Assembly (NCBI RefSeq): GCF_001989995.2
Contig: NZ_JAHGUP010000031.1
Coordinates: forward strand, 1 to 57,722
DNA: 57,722 bases
Reading direction: 5' to 3'
Origin: Vibrio anguillarum
GTDB taxonomy: Bacteria; Pseudomonadota; Gammaproteobacteria; Enterobacterales; Vibrionaceae
The position numbers were made by a program, and so were the translations under genes. The notes below the pieces were generated by a model. It ran no database searches and was not told where the DNA came from. It saw only the letters and a program-made list of their open reading frames with translations. Shown here one piece after another: positions 1 through 8,475 of the stretch (position 1 is the first letter of the stretch; each line of letters begins with the position of its first letter).

Positions 1-31
1 AAGTCTTGCAGGGGGAGCCAAATTCCAGAAG

Positions 32-57
32 AAAGACGTCCTAGGACGTCTTTTTTT
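32..57 (+). terminator. Intrinsic terminator of an upstream gene outside the window
   Basis: A perfect 22-base palindrome (positions 32-53, core AAGACGTCC/GGACGTCTT) runs into seven T residues at 51-57. It would end a plus-strand transcript entering from the left. The minus-strand LysR gene ends 44 bases further on, so it may also help insulate that gene. Confidence 0.8.
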
Positions 58-100
58 GTATCTAAATCTAGATTGAATCGAACATTTTAGAGTATAGCCC

Positions 101-1033
101 CTACAGAATTTGATCTTCGAATACGGTACACAGGCGCTCAATCAAGAACTCGAGAAACAAACGAACTCGCCTCGGTTGATACTTTCTACTTAGGTAAATT
201 ACATTCAAATCAGCACCTGCTGAAGAGGTCGATGCATTGAAGTTCTTCATGTAACCATTAAGCACTGTCACTAAACGCTGTTGTTTGATATCTTTTTGTA
301 CATCTAGAATCGATTTCAACGCAATACCAGCCCCATCCAACGCCCATTGACGAATTACTTCTCCATCATCAGAAAAACGTTTTGGTACCACAGTGACAAC
401 GTTGTGCTGCTCTTCATCTTGAAAGTGCCATGTTTTCAGTTCTTCATTGCTGCGAACCATGGCTAAACAATCGTGCTGTGCTAAATCTTGTGGCGTGATC
501 GGCGTGCCTTTCTTTGCCAAGTACTGAGGAGAAGCGCAAAGCACTCGGCGACTAGACGCCAGTTTGCGCGAGATAAGATTACTGTCGGCCAGCTCTCCGT
601 ATCGGATAACGATATCCAAGCCGGACTCAGCCAAGTTGGATAAGTTATCGTTCAAATACAGATAAGGGATCACATCGGGATAGAGCTGACTAAATTCCGA
701 CAGTATTGGCGAAATGTATTGCTTGCCAATATCACGAGGAGCAGAGATTTTGAGTGTTCCGCGCACTTCTTTGGTGCCAGTTTGGAGCAAGTTTTCCGTC
801 TCTTTAACGCTGTCGATGATTTCCAGACACGCTTGATGATACATCGCGCCAGAGTCCGTCAGTGAAATATGCCTTGTACTACGATTAAGCAATTTCACCC
901 CATAACGGTCTTCCAACGACTGCAATCTTGCTGTCACTGTTGCTGGCGATAAACCGAGCTCTCTACCAGCCGCCGCCAGCCCTTGGTTCTTTATAATGCT
1001 GACAAACAGCGTCATATCTGAAAACTTGTCCAC
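101..1033 (-). CDS. LysR-type transcriptional regulator
   Basis: The 310-residue protein has the LysR layout. An N-terminal winged helix-turn-helix covers roughly residues 1-60 (SLSPATVTARLQSLE-type helix and a typical LNRSTRHISLT wing). An effector-binding domain covers about residues 90-295. The start is a GTG preceded by AAGGAG at good spacing; an internal ATG at residue 7 has no comparable site. The gene is divergent from a dehydrogenase-MFS-glutaredoxin-reductase set, the usual arrangement for a LysR activator and its targets. A TTC-N9-GAA inverted repeat in the shared 119-bp region is a likely operator. The effector is unknown. The family call is firm; the regulon is inferred from position. 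Confidence 0.93.
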   Translation of the reverse strand: MDKFSDMTLFVSIIKNQGLAAAGRELGLSPATVTARLQSLEDRYGVKLLNRSTRHISLTDSGAMYHQACLEIIDSVKETENLLQTGTKEVRGTLKISAPRDIGKQYISPILSEFSQLYPDVIPYLYLNDNLSNLAESGLDIVIRYGELADSNLISRKLASSRRVLCASPQYLAKKGTPITPQDLAQHDCLAMVRSNEELKTWHFQDEEQHNVVTVVPKRFSDDGEVIRQWALDGAGIALKSILDVQKDIKQQRLVTVLNGYMKNFNASTSSAGADLNVIYLSRKYQPRRVRLFLEFLIERLCTVFEDQIL

Positions 1034-1051
1034 GCTCTCTCCTTAAATTTC

Positions 1052-1079
1052 ATTATTCGACTTAATTGAATAATCAATT
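1052..1079. promoter_or_regulatory. Candidate LysR operator in the divergent promoter region
   Basis: ATTATTC (1052-1058) and GAATAAT (1068-1074) form a perfect 7-9-7 inverted repeat. Its core TTC-N9-GAA contains the T-N11-A pattern classic for LysR proteins. An overlapping AATTGA/TCAATT pair (1064-1069, 1074-1079) gives a second dyad. A TATACT hexamer at 1116-1121 could be the -10 of the rightward promoter. Binding is inferred from position and motif. Confidence 0.6.
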
Positions 1080-1152
1080 CAACTATTACCCAATTATCAA
1101 TTTTCTGCCAATCAATATACTGACCCCATCAAAACGAGATTGGAGAAAAATC

Positions 1153-1821
1153 ATGAAAACAGAAAAAACCGTTTATGTCTTACTCGGTGGCACATCAGGT
1201 ATTGGTGCTGCACTTAGCCAACAACTTGCAAGCGAAAATGCGGTTGTTCACGTAGCAAGCCGTAAGACAGGTTTAGACATTAGTGATGAACAATCGGTTT
1301 ACCACTACTTCGAAACCATTGGTGCTTTTGACCATCTTATCGTCACGGCAGGTTCTTATGCTCCAGCAGGCAAAGTGGTGGATGTTGAAGTCTCACAAGC
1401 AAAAGACGCTTTTGATACCAAATTTTGGGGCGCCATCAACGCTGCTAAACATGGAGCACGCTACATCAAGAAAGGCGGCTCAATCACGCTAACTTCCGGC
1501 ATGTTATCGCGCAAAGTTGTTGCTAACACCTACGTAAAAACCGCTATTAACGCAGCCATTGAAGCAACCACGAAAGTACTGGCGAAAGAATTGGCTCCTA
1601 TCCGAGTGAATGCGGTCAGCCCCGGTTTAACCAAAACAGAGGCGTATCAAGGCATGAGCGAAGACGACAGAAATGCCATGTACAAACGCACACAAAATAG
1701 CTTGCCAATAGGCAAAGTTGGTGAAGCCAGTGACGTTGCGAAAGCTTATCGACTTCTGATTGAAAACAGTTATATGACCGGCGCCGTGATCGATGTCGAT
1801 GGTGGCGCACTGCTTGGCTAA
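1153..1821 (+). CDS. Atypical short-chain dehydrogenase/reductase
   Basis: The ATG at 1153 has GGAGA six bases upstream and leaves a 222-residue protein with a normal N-terminal Rossmann start (GGTSGIG at residues 12-18). The reading frame extends further upstream but that part has no SDR character. NAG-like (TAGSY) and RVNAVSPG motifs are present, and S115 fits the catalytic serine. The canonical YxxxK pair is missing: aligned to classical SDRs, the Tyr position is K129 and the Lys position is N133, while the only nearby tyrosine is Y127. This suggests altered or lost catalysis, as seen in some divergent SDR groups. It is the first gene of the set opposite the LysR gene, with 81 bp to the MFS gene. 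Substrate unknown. Confidence 0.85.
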   Translation: MKTEKTVYVLLGGTSGIGAALSQQLASENAVVHVASRKTGLDISDEQSVYHYFETIGAFDHLIVTAGSYAPAGKVVDVEVSQAKDAFDTKFWGAINAAKHGARYIKKGGSITLTSGMLSRKVVANTYVKTAINAAIEATTKVLAKELAPIRVNAVSPGLTKTEAYQGMSEDDRNAMYKRTQNSLPIGKVGEASDVAKAYRLLIENSYMTGAVIDVDGGALLG

Positions 1822-1902
1822 CACCAAATAGAAACAAGGTACCAACGCAATAAAAAGCATGGCACCAATGGGTTCAAACGAAATAAAAAAAGAGACTCCC
1901 CC

Positions 1903-3090
1903 ATGAATAAAGAAAAAATGCCGCTGCAGGTATGGATCTTAACGCTTGCAGCTTTTGCTATCGGTACCGCGGAATTTGTTATTGCAGGAATTCTTCCTCA
2001 AGTCGCCAACTCATTCTCCATCACTGAAGGACAAGCGGGTTACTTAATCAGTGCCTACGCGCTTGCCATTGTATTTGGCGGTCCTCTACTCACAATTTAC
2101 TTAGCACGCTTTAATAAGAAAGCCGTACTGGCTGGGCTAATGGTGTTGTTTATCCTCGGCAACATATTGTCTGCTTTCGCACCAAACTACTTTGTGCTGA
2201 TGGTGAGTCGAGTGATCACTGGTTTGGTTCAAGGTCCTTTCTACGGCATCGGTGCCGTGGTAGCGACCAGTTTGGTTTCAGAAAAAATGGCAGGTCGCGC
2301 GGTCGGACAGATGTTCGCGGGCTTAACACTGGCTAACGTTTTAGGTGTGCCTAGCGGTACTTGGATTGGCTTGCAATTCGGCTGGCACACCACTTTCTTG
2401 ACCGTTGCCGCTTTTGGCTTAGTGGCTCTGTTCTTCATCACGTCAGTGATCAAATCGACCGGACACAGCGAAGCAAAAGACGTCAAAGCGCAATTGGCCG
2501 CGTTCAAAAACCCAATGCTACTTATCGGCCTAGCGATCACCGTATTTGCTTGGTCGGGGTTCATGACTTTGTATGGCTACATCGCCCCTATTGCCATGCA
2601 CATCACTGGCTTTGGTGAAAGTGCCGTGACTTGGATTTTAGTTATCGTTGGCATCGGTCTAATTGTTGGCAACACCATAGGTGGTCGTTCATCAGATAAA
2701 AACCTACAAAAAGCGTCCATGTTTTGGGCTATCGCGATGATTGTTTCACTCGTACTGGTCGGCCTAACCGTAGACAGCAAAGTACTGTTCATCGCTACCG
2801 CCTTTGTATTTGGTATTGCTTCGTTCGCTAACGTACCAGCGATGCAGCTTCGTGTAATGAACCATGGCGGTGAAGGTCAAGAGTTAGCGGCGACGGCAAA
2901 CATCTCAGCATTCAATTTAGCCAATGCCTTTGGTGGTTTCTTAGGTGGCATGGTGCTCGATAGCCAAATGGGCGCAGGTATGATCCCTTACGCAGCCATC
3001 CTTGTTCCACTGATTGGTTTACTCTTCATCGCCAAAGCAAACCGCAAAGAAAGCAAACAAGCTGAGTTAGCACCAAGTTTCAACAACTAA
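1903..3090 (+). CDS. MFS transporter of the DHA1 (AraJ/NepI-like) group
   Basis: The 395-residue protein has about 12 hydrophobic segments. It carries hallmarks of 12-TM DHA1 efflux carriers: GTAEFVIAGILP in the first segment, ARFNKKAVL in the first cytoplasmic loop, and GVPSGTWIG near TM5. Related proteins export sugars, nucleosides, arabinose-like compounds or drugs; the sequence does not fix the substrate. It lies 81 bp after the dehydrogenase and 81 bp before the glutaredoxin gene, so cotranscription is likely. A role in exporting a substrate or product of the neighbouring redox enzymes is inference from context. Confidence 0.88.
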   Translation: MNKEKMPLQVWILTLAAFAIGTAEFVIAGILPQVANSFSITEGQAGYLISAYALAIVFGGPLLTIYLARFNKKAVLAGLMVLFILGNILSAFAPNYFVLMVSRVITGLVQGPFYGIGAVVATSLVSEKMAGRAVGQMFAGLTLANVLGVPSGTWIGLQFGWHTTFLTVAAFGLVALFFITSVIKSTGHSEAKDVKAQLAAFKNPMLLIGLAITVFAWSGFMTLYGYIAPIAMHITGFGESAVTWILVIVGIGLIVGNTIGGRSSDKNLQKASMFWAIAMIVSLVLVGLTVDSKVLFIATAFVFGIASFANVPAMQLRVMNHGGEGQELAATANISAFNLANAFGGFLGGMVLDSQMGAGMIPYAAILVPLIGLLFIAKANRKESKQAELAPSFNN

Positions 3091-3171
3091 CTTCATCCCT
3101 ATCGGTAGCCCTTATCTAACGCCTACTGAGTTAAATCGGGGCTATTTAATACGAACCACGAGAAAAACGCT

Positions 3172-3801
3172 ATGAAACTCTACATTTACGAACATTGCCC
3201 ATTTAGTGCTCGCGTCCGCTATGTTGCTGGCATGCTAAATATCCCACTCGACGTCATCAACATTGCGTATGATGACGACAAAACCACCACCGACCTGATT
3301 GGAACCAAGCAAGTACCGCTTCTTATCAAAGATAACGATGAAGTGCTAGCAGAAAGCCTAGACATCATCGTTATCTTCCTTGAGCTGGCAAGATCGACAG
3401 AGACAAGTCAACCCTCTCAGCAAGTATTGGACTGGCAACAAATCGCGTTTCTTCCACTGCAAAAAGTGGGTTACCCACGTTGGTCAAATATGGATTTGCC
3501 AGAGTTTGCCACTCAGTCTGCACAACAAGCTTGGCGCGCTAAGAAGGAAACTGACGCACTCAATTTCGATGCCCTTCTGCAAGACACACCAAACATTGCC
3601 AAAGAGGTAGAAGCGCTCATCGAACGTGCGAAAACCGTGTTGAATCTCGACTCCTACCAACATGTGACTTTGGTAGACGAAGCCATCTTATTTTCTATTT
3701 TACGTGGCTTTTTCAGTGCCGCAGAAATCCAATGGGACAACACTGTGAAAAATTGGATGGAATCTGTGAGTAACAAAACCCAAGTACCACTACTTAAGTA
3801 A
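3172..3801 (+). CDS. grxB: Glutaredoxin-2-like protein with monothiol CPFS site
   Basis: The 209 residues align along their length with E. coli Grx2 (215 residues). There is an N-terminal thioredoxin-fold domain (MKLYIYEHCPFS, KQVPLLIKD cis-Pro motif, AESLDII) followed by an all-helical GST-like C-terminal domain. Grx2 reduces mixed disulfides with glutathione through a CPYC site. Here the second cysteine is Ser12, leaving only Cys9, so a dithiol mechanism is not available and deglutathionylation or GST-like chemistry is more likely. The stop is 10 bp before the start of the ene-reductase gene, consistent with coupled expression. The family is clear; the enzymatic role is less certain. Confidence 0.85.
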   Translation: MKLYIYEHCPFSARVRYVAGMLNIPLDVINIAYDDDKTTTDLIGTKQVPLLIKDNDEVLAESLDIIVIFLELARSTETSQPSQQVLDWQQIAFLPLQKVGYPRWSNMDLPEFATQSAQQAWRAKKETDALNFDALLQDTPNIAKEVEALIERAKTVLNLDSYQHVTLVDEAILFSILRGFFSAAEIQWDNTVKNWMESVSNKTQVPLLK

Positions 3802-3811
3802 GGAACCGATC

Positions 3812-4903
3812 ATGAGCAAACTTTTTGAACCAACACAGCTAAAACAACTGGATTTACAAAACCGTGTAGTCATGGCACCAATGACTCGAGCACGCACCAG
3901 CCAGCCGGGTAATATTCCAAACCAGATGATGGCGACTTACTACAAGCAACGTGCGACTGCAGGCTTAATTATTTCAGAAGCCACCCAGATTTCTGATGAC
4001 TCACAAGGTTACTCTTTCACGCCAGGCGTCTACACCGACGAGCAAGTGGCAGGCTGGAAAGCAGTCACTCAAGCAGCAAAAGAACAAGGCGCAGCCATGT
4101 TTTGCCAGTTATGGCATGTTGGTCGTGTCTCGCACCCGACATTCCAAAAAGGTGAACAGCCTATTGCTCCATCGGCACTCAAACCGGTAGAAACCCAAGT
4201 GTGGATTGCCGACGAACAAGGCAATGGCAACATGGTCGATTGTGTAGAGCCACGAGCTATGACTCAAGCCGATATTGACCGTGTTGTGAGTGATTTTGCC
4301 CATGCAGCTAAACGTGCGATTGAAGCTGGCTTCGATGGCGTCGAAATCCACGGAGGTAATGGTTACCTGATTGATCAGTTCCTACGTACAAATTCAAACC
4401 ACAGAACCGATAACTATGGCGGTACTCGCGAAAACCGACTTCGCTTTTTATTAGAAGTGGTCGATGCGGTGAGCGAAGCCATTGGTGCCAACAAAGTGGG
4501 AGTTAGACTCGCGCCTTTCATCACTTTTAAGGACATGAACTGCCCAGACATTGTGCCAACCATCATCGAAGCATCGAAACAACTTCAAGCTCGTGATATT
4601 GCGTACTTGCACCTGTCTGAAGCGGATTGGGACGACGCGCCCGTGATTCCAGAAAGTTTCCGAATCGAACTACGCAAATACTTCACAAACACGATTATCG
4701 TCGCAGGCAGTTACACCCAAGATCGTGCCGATGATGTACTCGAAAAAGGTTATGCGGATTTAGTGGCGTTTGGACGCCCGTTTGTTTCTAACCCAGATTT
4801 GGTAGCACGCTTAAAGCACCAACAACCTCTGGCTGAGCTGGATGGTTCGACATTATTTGGTGGTAATGAGCATGGATACATCGACTACCCAACACTCCCT
4901 TAA
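3812..4903 (+). CDS. nemA: Old-yellow-enzyme ene-reductase, NemA-like
   Basis: The 363-residue TIM-barrel flavoprotein matches the N-ethylmaleimide reductase group (E. coli NemA 365 residues). Visible motifs are MAPMTRARTS near the N-terminus, FCQLWHVGR (97-105), the HxxN-Y catalytic set at H180, N183 and Y185 followed by LIDQFL, and NYGGTRENRLRF. Such enzymes use FMN and NAD(P)H to reduce activated C=C bonds, nitro esters and quinones. It follows the grxB-like gene by 10 bp with a GGAA ribosome site. Together with that gene it suggests handling of electrophiles that also modify thiols. The exact substrate is not predictable. Confidence 0.9.
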   Translation: MSKLFEPTQLKQLDLQNRVVMAPMTRARTSQPGNIPNQMMATYYKQRATAGLIISEATQISDDSQGYSFTPGVYTDEQVAGWKAVTQAAKEQGAAMFCQLWHVGRVSHPTFQKGEQPIAPSALKPVETQVWIADEQGNGNMVDCVEPRAMTQADIDRVVSDFAHAAKRAIEAGFDGVEIHGGNGYLIDQFLRTNSNHRTDNYGGTRENRLRFLLEVVDAVSEAIGANKVGVRLAPFITFKDMNCPDIVPTIIEASKQLQARDIAYLHLSEADWDDAPVIPESFRIELRKYFTNTIIVAGSYTQDRADDVLEKGYADLVAFGRPFVSNPDLVARLKHQQPLAELDGSTLFGGNEHGYIDYPTLP

Positions 4904-5101
4904 AAACACAACGACCTAGACAAAAATAAGTAACCTGAGATATGTCCATAGTGAAAGCTCTTTGATAAAAATATGTATATACAAGAATACTAGCCAAATG
5001 GGCATAAAAAGCACAATCATCACAAACGTAATAGTGATTGATCATTGCTACTACTTCATTTTAAACGCGTTCCTCCATTTTGATTTAAATCTGTTTACAT
5101 A

Positions 5102-5160
5102 TTGACAATTGTACAAATGTTTCACACTATCGAAAACAATTAATGATAATAATTATCATT
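5102..5160 (+). promoter_or_regulatory. vabG promoter with Fur box
   Basis: TTGACA (5102-5107) and CACTAT (5125-5130) are separated by 17 bases. A perfect 9-1-9 palindrome AATGATAATAATTATCATT at 5142-5160 lies just after the -10. It matches the Vibrio Fur-box pattern in every specified position, and Fur bound there would block initiation. The rest of the 286-bp gap after nemA holds no gene that I can support. Confidence 0.85.
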
Positions 5161-5189
5161 ACGTCGTAATATTTATGCGGATAGTGCCC

Positions 5190-6266
5190 ATGAAATCTCT
5201 ACATAATGTGATGAACGCTTCATCAATCACTCCTTTACCCAATCTCTACCTTCTAGACCAATCATCAGAAACCGATAATCAACGATCAATGGCCGTTCAC
5301 CAACACCGCCAAGACATTCAAAATATCTTGGCGGGTCGTGACTCAAGGATGTTGGTGATTATTGGGCCATGTTCAATCCACGACCCTGAGGCTGCAATTG
5401 ACTATGCACAACGACTCGCAAAGGCACAAAAACAGTTCAGCAGCACTCTTAAATTGGTGATGCGAACCTATTTTGAAAAACCGAGAACGCGGACTGGCTG
5501 GAAAGGATACATGGTTGACCCTGATCTCAACGGTCAATTTAACTTACTCAAAGGGCTCAGCTCTAGCCGTGAATTACTCAAGTCAGTCTTAGCGCTGGGT
5601 GTACCAACAGCGACTGAGTTTTTAGATACGCATATCGCTCCGTATATCGCGGACCTTATTTGTTGGGGTGCGGTTGGCGCAAGAACCACAGAATCACAAC
5701 CGCATCGCCAACTCGCGTCGGCATTGCACTGCCCTATTGGTTTTAAAAATGGTACTGACGGCAATACGACAATTGCAATCGATGCGATTCATGCCGCTAA
5801 CGATTCACATCTGCTGATTATGGCGGGTGAGAATGGACAACCGGTTGCGGTGCAAACTCAAGGTAATCCATATTGCCATATTATTTTACGTGGTGGTGTC
5901 ACGCCAAACTATGCAAGTCACAGTGTTAAAAGTGCGGCTTATCAATTACACCATAGCCAACTCAGTAGTAGGCTAGTGGTTGACTGCAGCCACGGCAATA
6001 GTGGAAAAATCGCTAAGAATCAATTGGATGTAATAAACAACATAGCCCAGCAACTGCTGTCTGGAGAGCGCCACATTGCGGGAGTAATGTGCGAAAGCTT
6101 TTTGCAAGGCGGTAGCCAAGCTTTGGATAAAGGCCCGCTCTGCTACGGTCAATCGATCACTGATGAGTGCTTAAGTTGGGAGGATACAATGTGCTTTTTA
6201 AATACGCTCGATGATGCGGTCGCAACACTTCAACAGCAGCAATATTGTCAGCCCGCTCCAGTGTAA
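5190..6266 (+). CDS. vabG: Class I DAHP synthase dedicated to siderophore synthesis
   Basis: The enzyme condenses phosphoenolpyruvate and erythrose-4-phosphate to DAHP, the entry step to chorismate. It shows the AroFGH pattern: IIGPCSIHDP (metal-ligand Cys), EKPRTRTGWKG, GARTTESQPHR, DCSHGNSGK (metal His) and GVMCESFL (metal Glu). The frame is open from further upstream through the Fur box, so the true start must lie after it. ATG at 5190 has GGATA upstream and gives 358 residues, the usual size; 5175 and 5211 are alternatives. An extra Fur-controlled DAHP synthase beside DHB genes is known from the vanchrobactin locus, where it raises precursor supply under iron limitation. Confidence 0.92.
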   Translation: MKSLHNVMNASSITPLPNLYLLDQSSETDNQRSMAVHQHRQDIQNILAGRDSRMLVIIGPCSIHDPEAAIDYAQRLAKAQKQFSSTLKLVMRTYFEKPRTRTGWKGYMVDPDLNGQFNLLKGLSSSRELLKSVLALGVPTATEFLDTHIAPYIADLICWGAVGARTTESQPHRQLASALHCPIGFKNGTDGNTTIAIDAIHAANDSHLLIMAGENGQPVAVQTQGNPYCHIILRGGVTPNYASHSVKSAAYQLHHSQLSSRLVVDCSHGNSGKIAKNQLDVINNIAQQLLSGERHIAGVMCESFLQGGSQALDKGPLCYGQSITDECLSWEDTMCFLNTLDDAVATLQQQQYCQPAPV

Positions 6267-6275
6267 ACGACCACT

Positions 6276-6303
6276 AAGGTGAAGCTCCCGTTTGCTTCAC
6301 CTT
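6276..6303. terminator. Stem-loop between convergent vabG and vabA
   Basis: A perfect 10-bp stem, AAGGTGAAGC pairing with GCTTCACCTT around an 8-base loop, lies between the convergent genes. No T tract follows on either strand, so it is a weak or factor-assisted terminator at best. Confidence 0.45.
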
Positions 6304-6325
6304 GCCTACCGTCAGCGGCCTTCAC

Positions 6326-7102
6326 CTAATTATCGAGCGTAGCGCCGCCATCCACTCTCAAATCATGCATGGTGATTTGACTTGCTGCATTGGACATCAA
6401 AAACATAACAACCCCAGCAATGTCTTCGGGCTCCGCCATTTTGCCAAGGGGTATCCCCAAACGGTACTGTTCAAGATTACCTTTTATCACTTCTCTTTCA
6501 CCATATTCGCTGTTCCATAACTGCGTTTGCATTTCGGTGCGTGTTGAGCCTGGGCTAACGATATTGCATCGAATTCCATCGTTTGCAAGCTCAAGAGCTG
6601 CGCACTTGACCAACATATGCAAAGCCGATTTAGATGCCGCATATGCTCCAATATTGAGCCGAGGCGTATTCGCTGAATTAGAGCCAATCACAATAACATT
6701 GCCACGCTGGCGCACTTTCATTCCTATCGTAACCCCTTGCAAAGCGGCTAAGGTGCCAAACGTATTGACATCAAACATCGCTTTGATCTCTGACATCGAT
6801 AATTCGGTTATTGAACCAAGGTGCAATGTGCCCGCGCAGCTGATGAAATGAGCAAACTGATAGCGCTCATTCAGTTCTTGTACCCTTTTTTTTACGTCGT
6901 CATGATGCTGTAAATCAAGCTCATAGCAATGAAGCTGCTCGGTATAGCGCTCGTTCAAACTCGCTAATTGCTGAGTTAATTGGTGGTGATTTCTATCCGT
7001 CGCTACAACTCGATAACCGCTCGCCAGTAAAGATTCCAATACCGCATAACCAATCCCCTGTCCGGCTCCAGTCAATAAAACCGTTTCGTCTAATTTCATC
7101 AT
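6326..7102 (-). CDS. vabA: 2,3-dihydro-2,3-dihydroxybenzoate dehydrogenase
   Basis: This EntA-type short-chain dehydrogenase (258 residues) oxidises 2,3-dihydro-DHB to 2,3-dihydroxybenzoate with NAD+. It has the TGAGQGIGYA nucleotide loop, an SCAG motif, a catalytic serine in VIGSNS and the intact YAASK catalytic pair, in contrast to the divergent SDR at 1153. Two ATG codons in tandem begin the gene (7102 and 7099) behind TTAGGA; the second has the more usual spacing. It is convergent with vabG and divergent from vabC across a 182-bp region with Fur boxes. Assignment rests on fold, motifs and cluster position. Confidence 0.93.
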   Translation of the reverse strand: MMKLDETVLLTGAGQGIGYAVLESLLASGYRVVATDRNHHQLTQQLASLNERYTEQLHCYELDLQHHDDVKKRVQELNERYQFAHFISCAGTLHLGSITELSMSEIKAMFDVNTFGTLAALQGVTIGMKVRQRGNVIVIGSNSANTPRLNIGAYAASKSALHMLVKCAALELANDGIRCNIVSPGSTRTEMQTQLWNSEYGEREVIKGNLEQYRLGIPLGKMAEPEDIAGVVMFLMSNAASQITMHDLRVDGGATLDN

Positions 7103-7170
7103 TTTCCTAACTTTACTCCGTTAAATCCACACTAAACCATAGCCATAACCGAATCTCACCCTCAGTTAAT

Positions 7171-7215
7171 AACATTAATTATCATTTGTTATTGATAATT
7201 ATTATCATATATAAT
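7171..7215. promoter_or_regulatory. Fur boxes and promoter between vabA and vabC
   Basis: GATAAT-T-ATTATC (7194-7206) is a perfect 6-1-6 Fur core. A second Fur-like half, AATTATCATT (7178-7187), is immediately to the left. For vabC, TTGTTA (7186-7191) and TATAAT (7210-7215) are 18 bases apart with the Fur core between them. The same site could also repress leftward transcription of vabA. Confidence 0.8.
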
Positions 7216-7284
7216 CTGCGTACTTTAGTGGTTTGTAAAATAATAAGCAATTAGGCGTAACACGTTATTAATGGAGTTTTGGTG

Positions 7285-8466
7285 ATGAAACGTGAAGTTA
7301 TTGGGTTTTCAAAAATGGCTAATCAGCTATTGGATGAGCACTTAAAAGAATCTCCCTTCTTTTTTGCTTCGCCTCACAACACCATGCTTGGCGTGGGAAT
7401 TGCTCATCAGTTCAATCAGGCGATCCCATTCTGTGAGCTGGCGGATCAAGCAACCAAGATGCTAGAAGCAGCAAAAACAGATGAGTACGATAATCCTATT
7501 TTATTTGCGACGATTCCTTTTAATGAAGAGACGGCGACGCGTTTCTTTATTCCAGAAAAGCTCTATGTTTCTGGTAGCCCGCGGGCCAGTGAAAAAGAGG
7601 AGCAGCAGAGCCACAAAGCGACCATTGTTTCACCGCCAACAGGCAACGACTACAAACAAGGAGTCACAACCTTACTTGAGCTGTTTAATACCACCGAACT
7701 ATCAAAAGTGGTGCTATCACGTTTAGTGAAACTCTCGACTCCGCAACACATCGATCAAACTCGTTTATTGCGTAATCTGTTGTCCATCAATCGCAATGGC
7801 TACACTTTTTCTACTGAAATTGGCCCTAACGCCAAGTTAATGGGAGCCAGTCCCGAGTTGTTGTTGGCGAAGAAAGGCGGGTTTATCGTTTCTAACCCCC
7901 TAGCGGGCTCGCGGCCTAAATCAAACAATGCGGTGCAAAACCAACAGCGCTCCGCTTCATTACTTGATACGCAAAAAGATCTGAATGAACATGCCTTCGT
8001 CGTCGAGGAAGTCGAGAAAGTACTCAGCCGCTACTGCCATAACTTATTTACCCCTATGGTCCCATCAGTGATTGAAACCGAAACGATGCTGCATTTATCA
8101 ACAGTGCTTGAAGGACAAGCCGATGATCCGATGATTAACTCGCTACGCATTGCAGCAGAGTTACACCCCACACCCGCAGTGTGTGGTTATCCAAGATTAT
8201 CGGCTTACCAAGCGATTAAGCAGATCGAAACCTTCGACCGCGGCTACTTCACTGGCATGATCGGTTGGTGCGACGCTCGGGGGAATGGCGAGTGGGTTGT
8301 CACGATACGCTGCGCGGAAGTGAGCCAAAACGAGATGAGTGTGTTCGCTGGAGCTGGCATTGTGAATGAATCCTCACCGCAGAGTGAACTCGATGAAACA
8401 GGGGCAAAAATGAGCACCATTTTGAAAGCCGCTGGTATTGAAATTGATGAATTACTTACCGCCTAA
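7285..8466 (+). CDS. vabC: Isochorismate synthase
   Basis: The enzyme converts chorismate to isochorismate, the first committed step to DHB. The 393-residue protein belongs to the MST family like EntC (391 residues). It carries [10 protein letters not shown] with the conserved lysine base, [17 protein letters not shown], the [11 protein letters not shown] acidic helix, [11 protein letters not shown] and [19 protein letters not shown] at 7285 is chosen because GGAG lies eight bases upstream; earlier in-frame TTG and GTG codons fall between that site and the ATG. The stop is inside the ribosome-binding region of vabE (AAGGAG), so the two genes form a unit. Confidence 0.94.
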   Translation: MKREVIGFSKMANQLLDEHLKESPFFFASPHNTMLGVGIAHQFNQAIPFCELADQATKMLEAAKTDEYDNPILFATIPFNEETATRFFIPEKLYVSGSPRASEKEEQQSHKATIVSPPTGNDYKQGVTTLLELFNTTELSKVVLSRLVKLSTPQHIDQTRLLRNLLSINRNGYTFSTEIGPNAKLMGASPELLLAKKGGFIVSNPLAGSRPKSNNAVQNQQRSASLLDTQKDLNEHAFVVEEVEKVLSRYCHNLFTPMVPSVIETETMLHLSTVLEGQADDPMINSLRIAAELHPTPAVCGYPRLSAYQAIKQIETFDRGYFTGMIGWCDARGNGEWVVTIRCAEVSQNEMSVFAGAGIVNESSPQSELDETGAKMSTILKAAGIEIDELLTA

Positions 8467-8475
8467 GGAGTGGTC

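Noticed and set aside
5109..5189. Upstream extension of the vabG frame.
   Set aside because: It would translate through the promoter and Fur box and gives an N-terminus unlike DAHP synthases.
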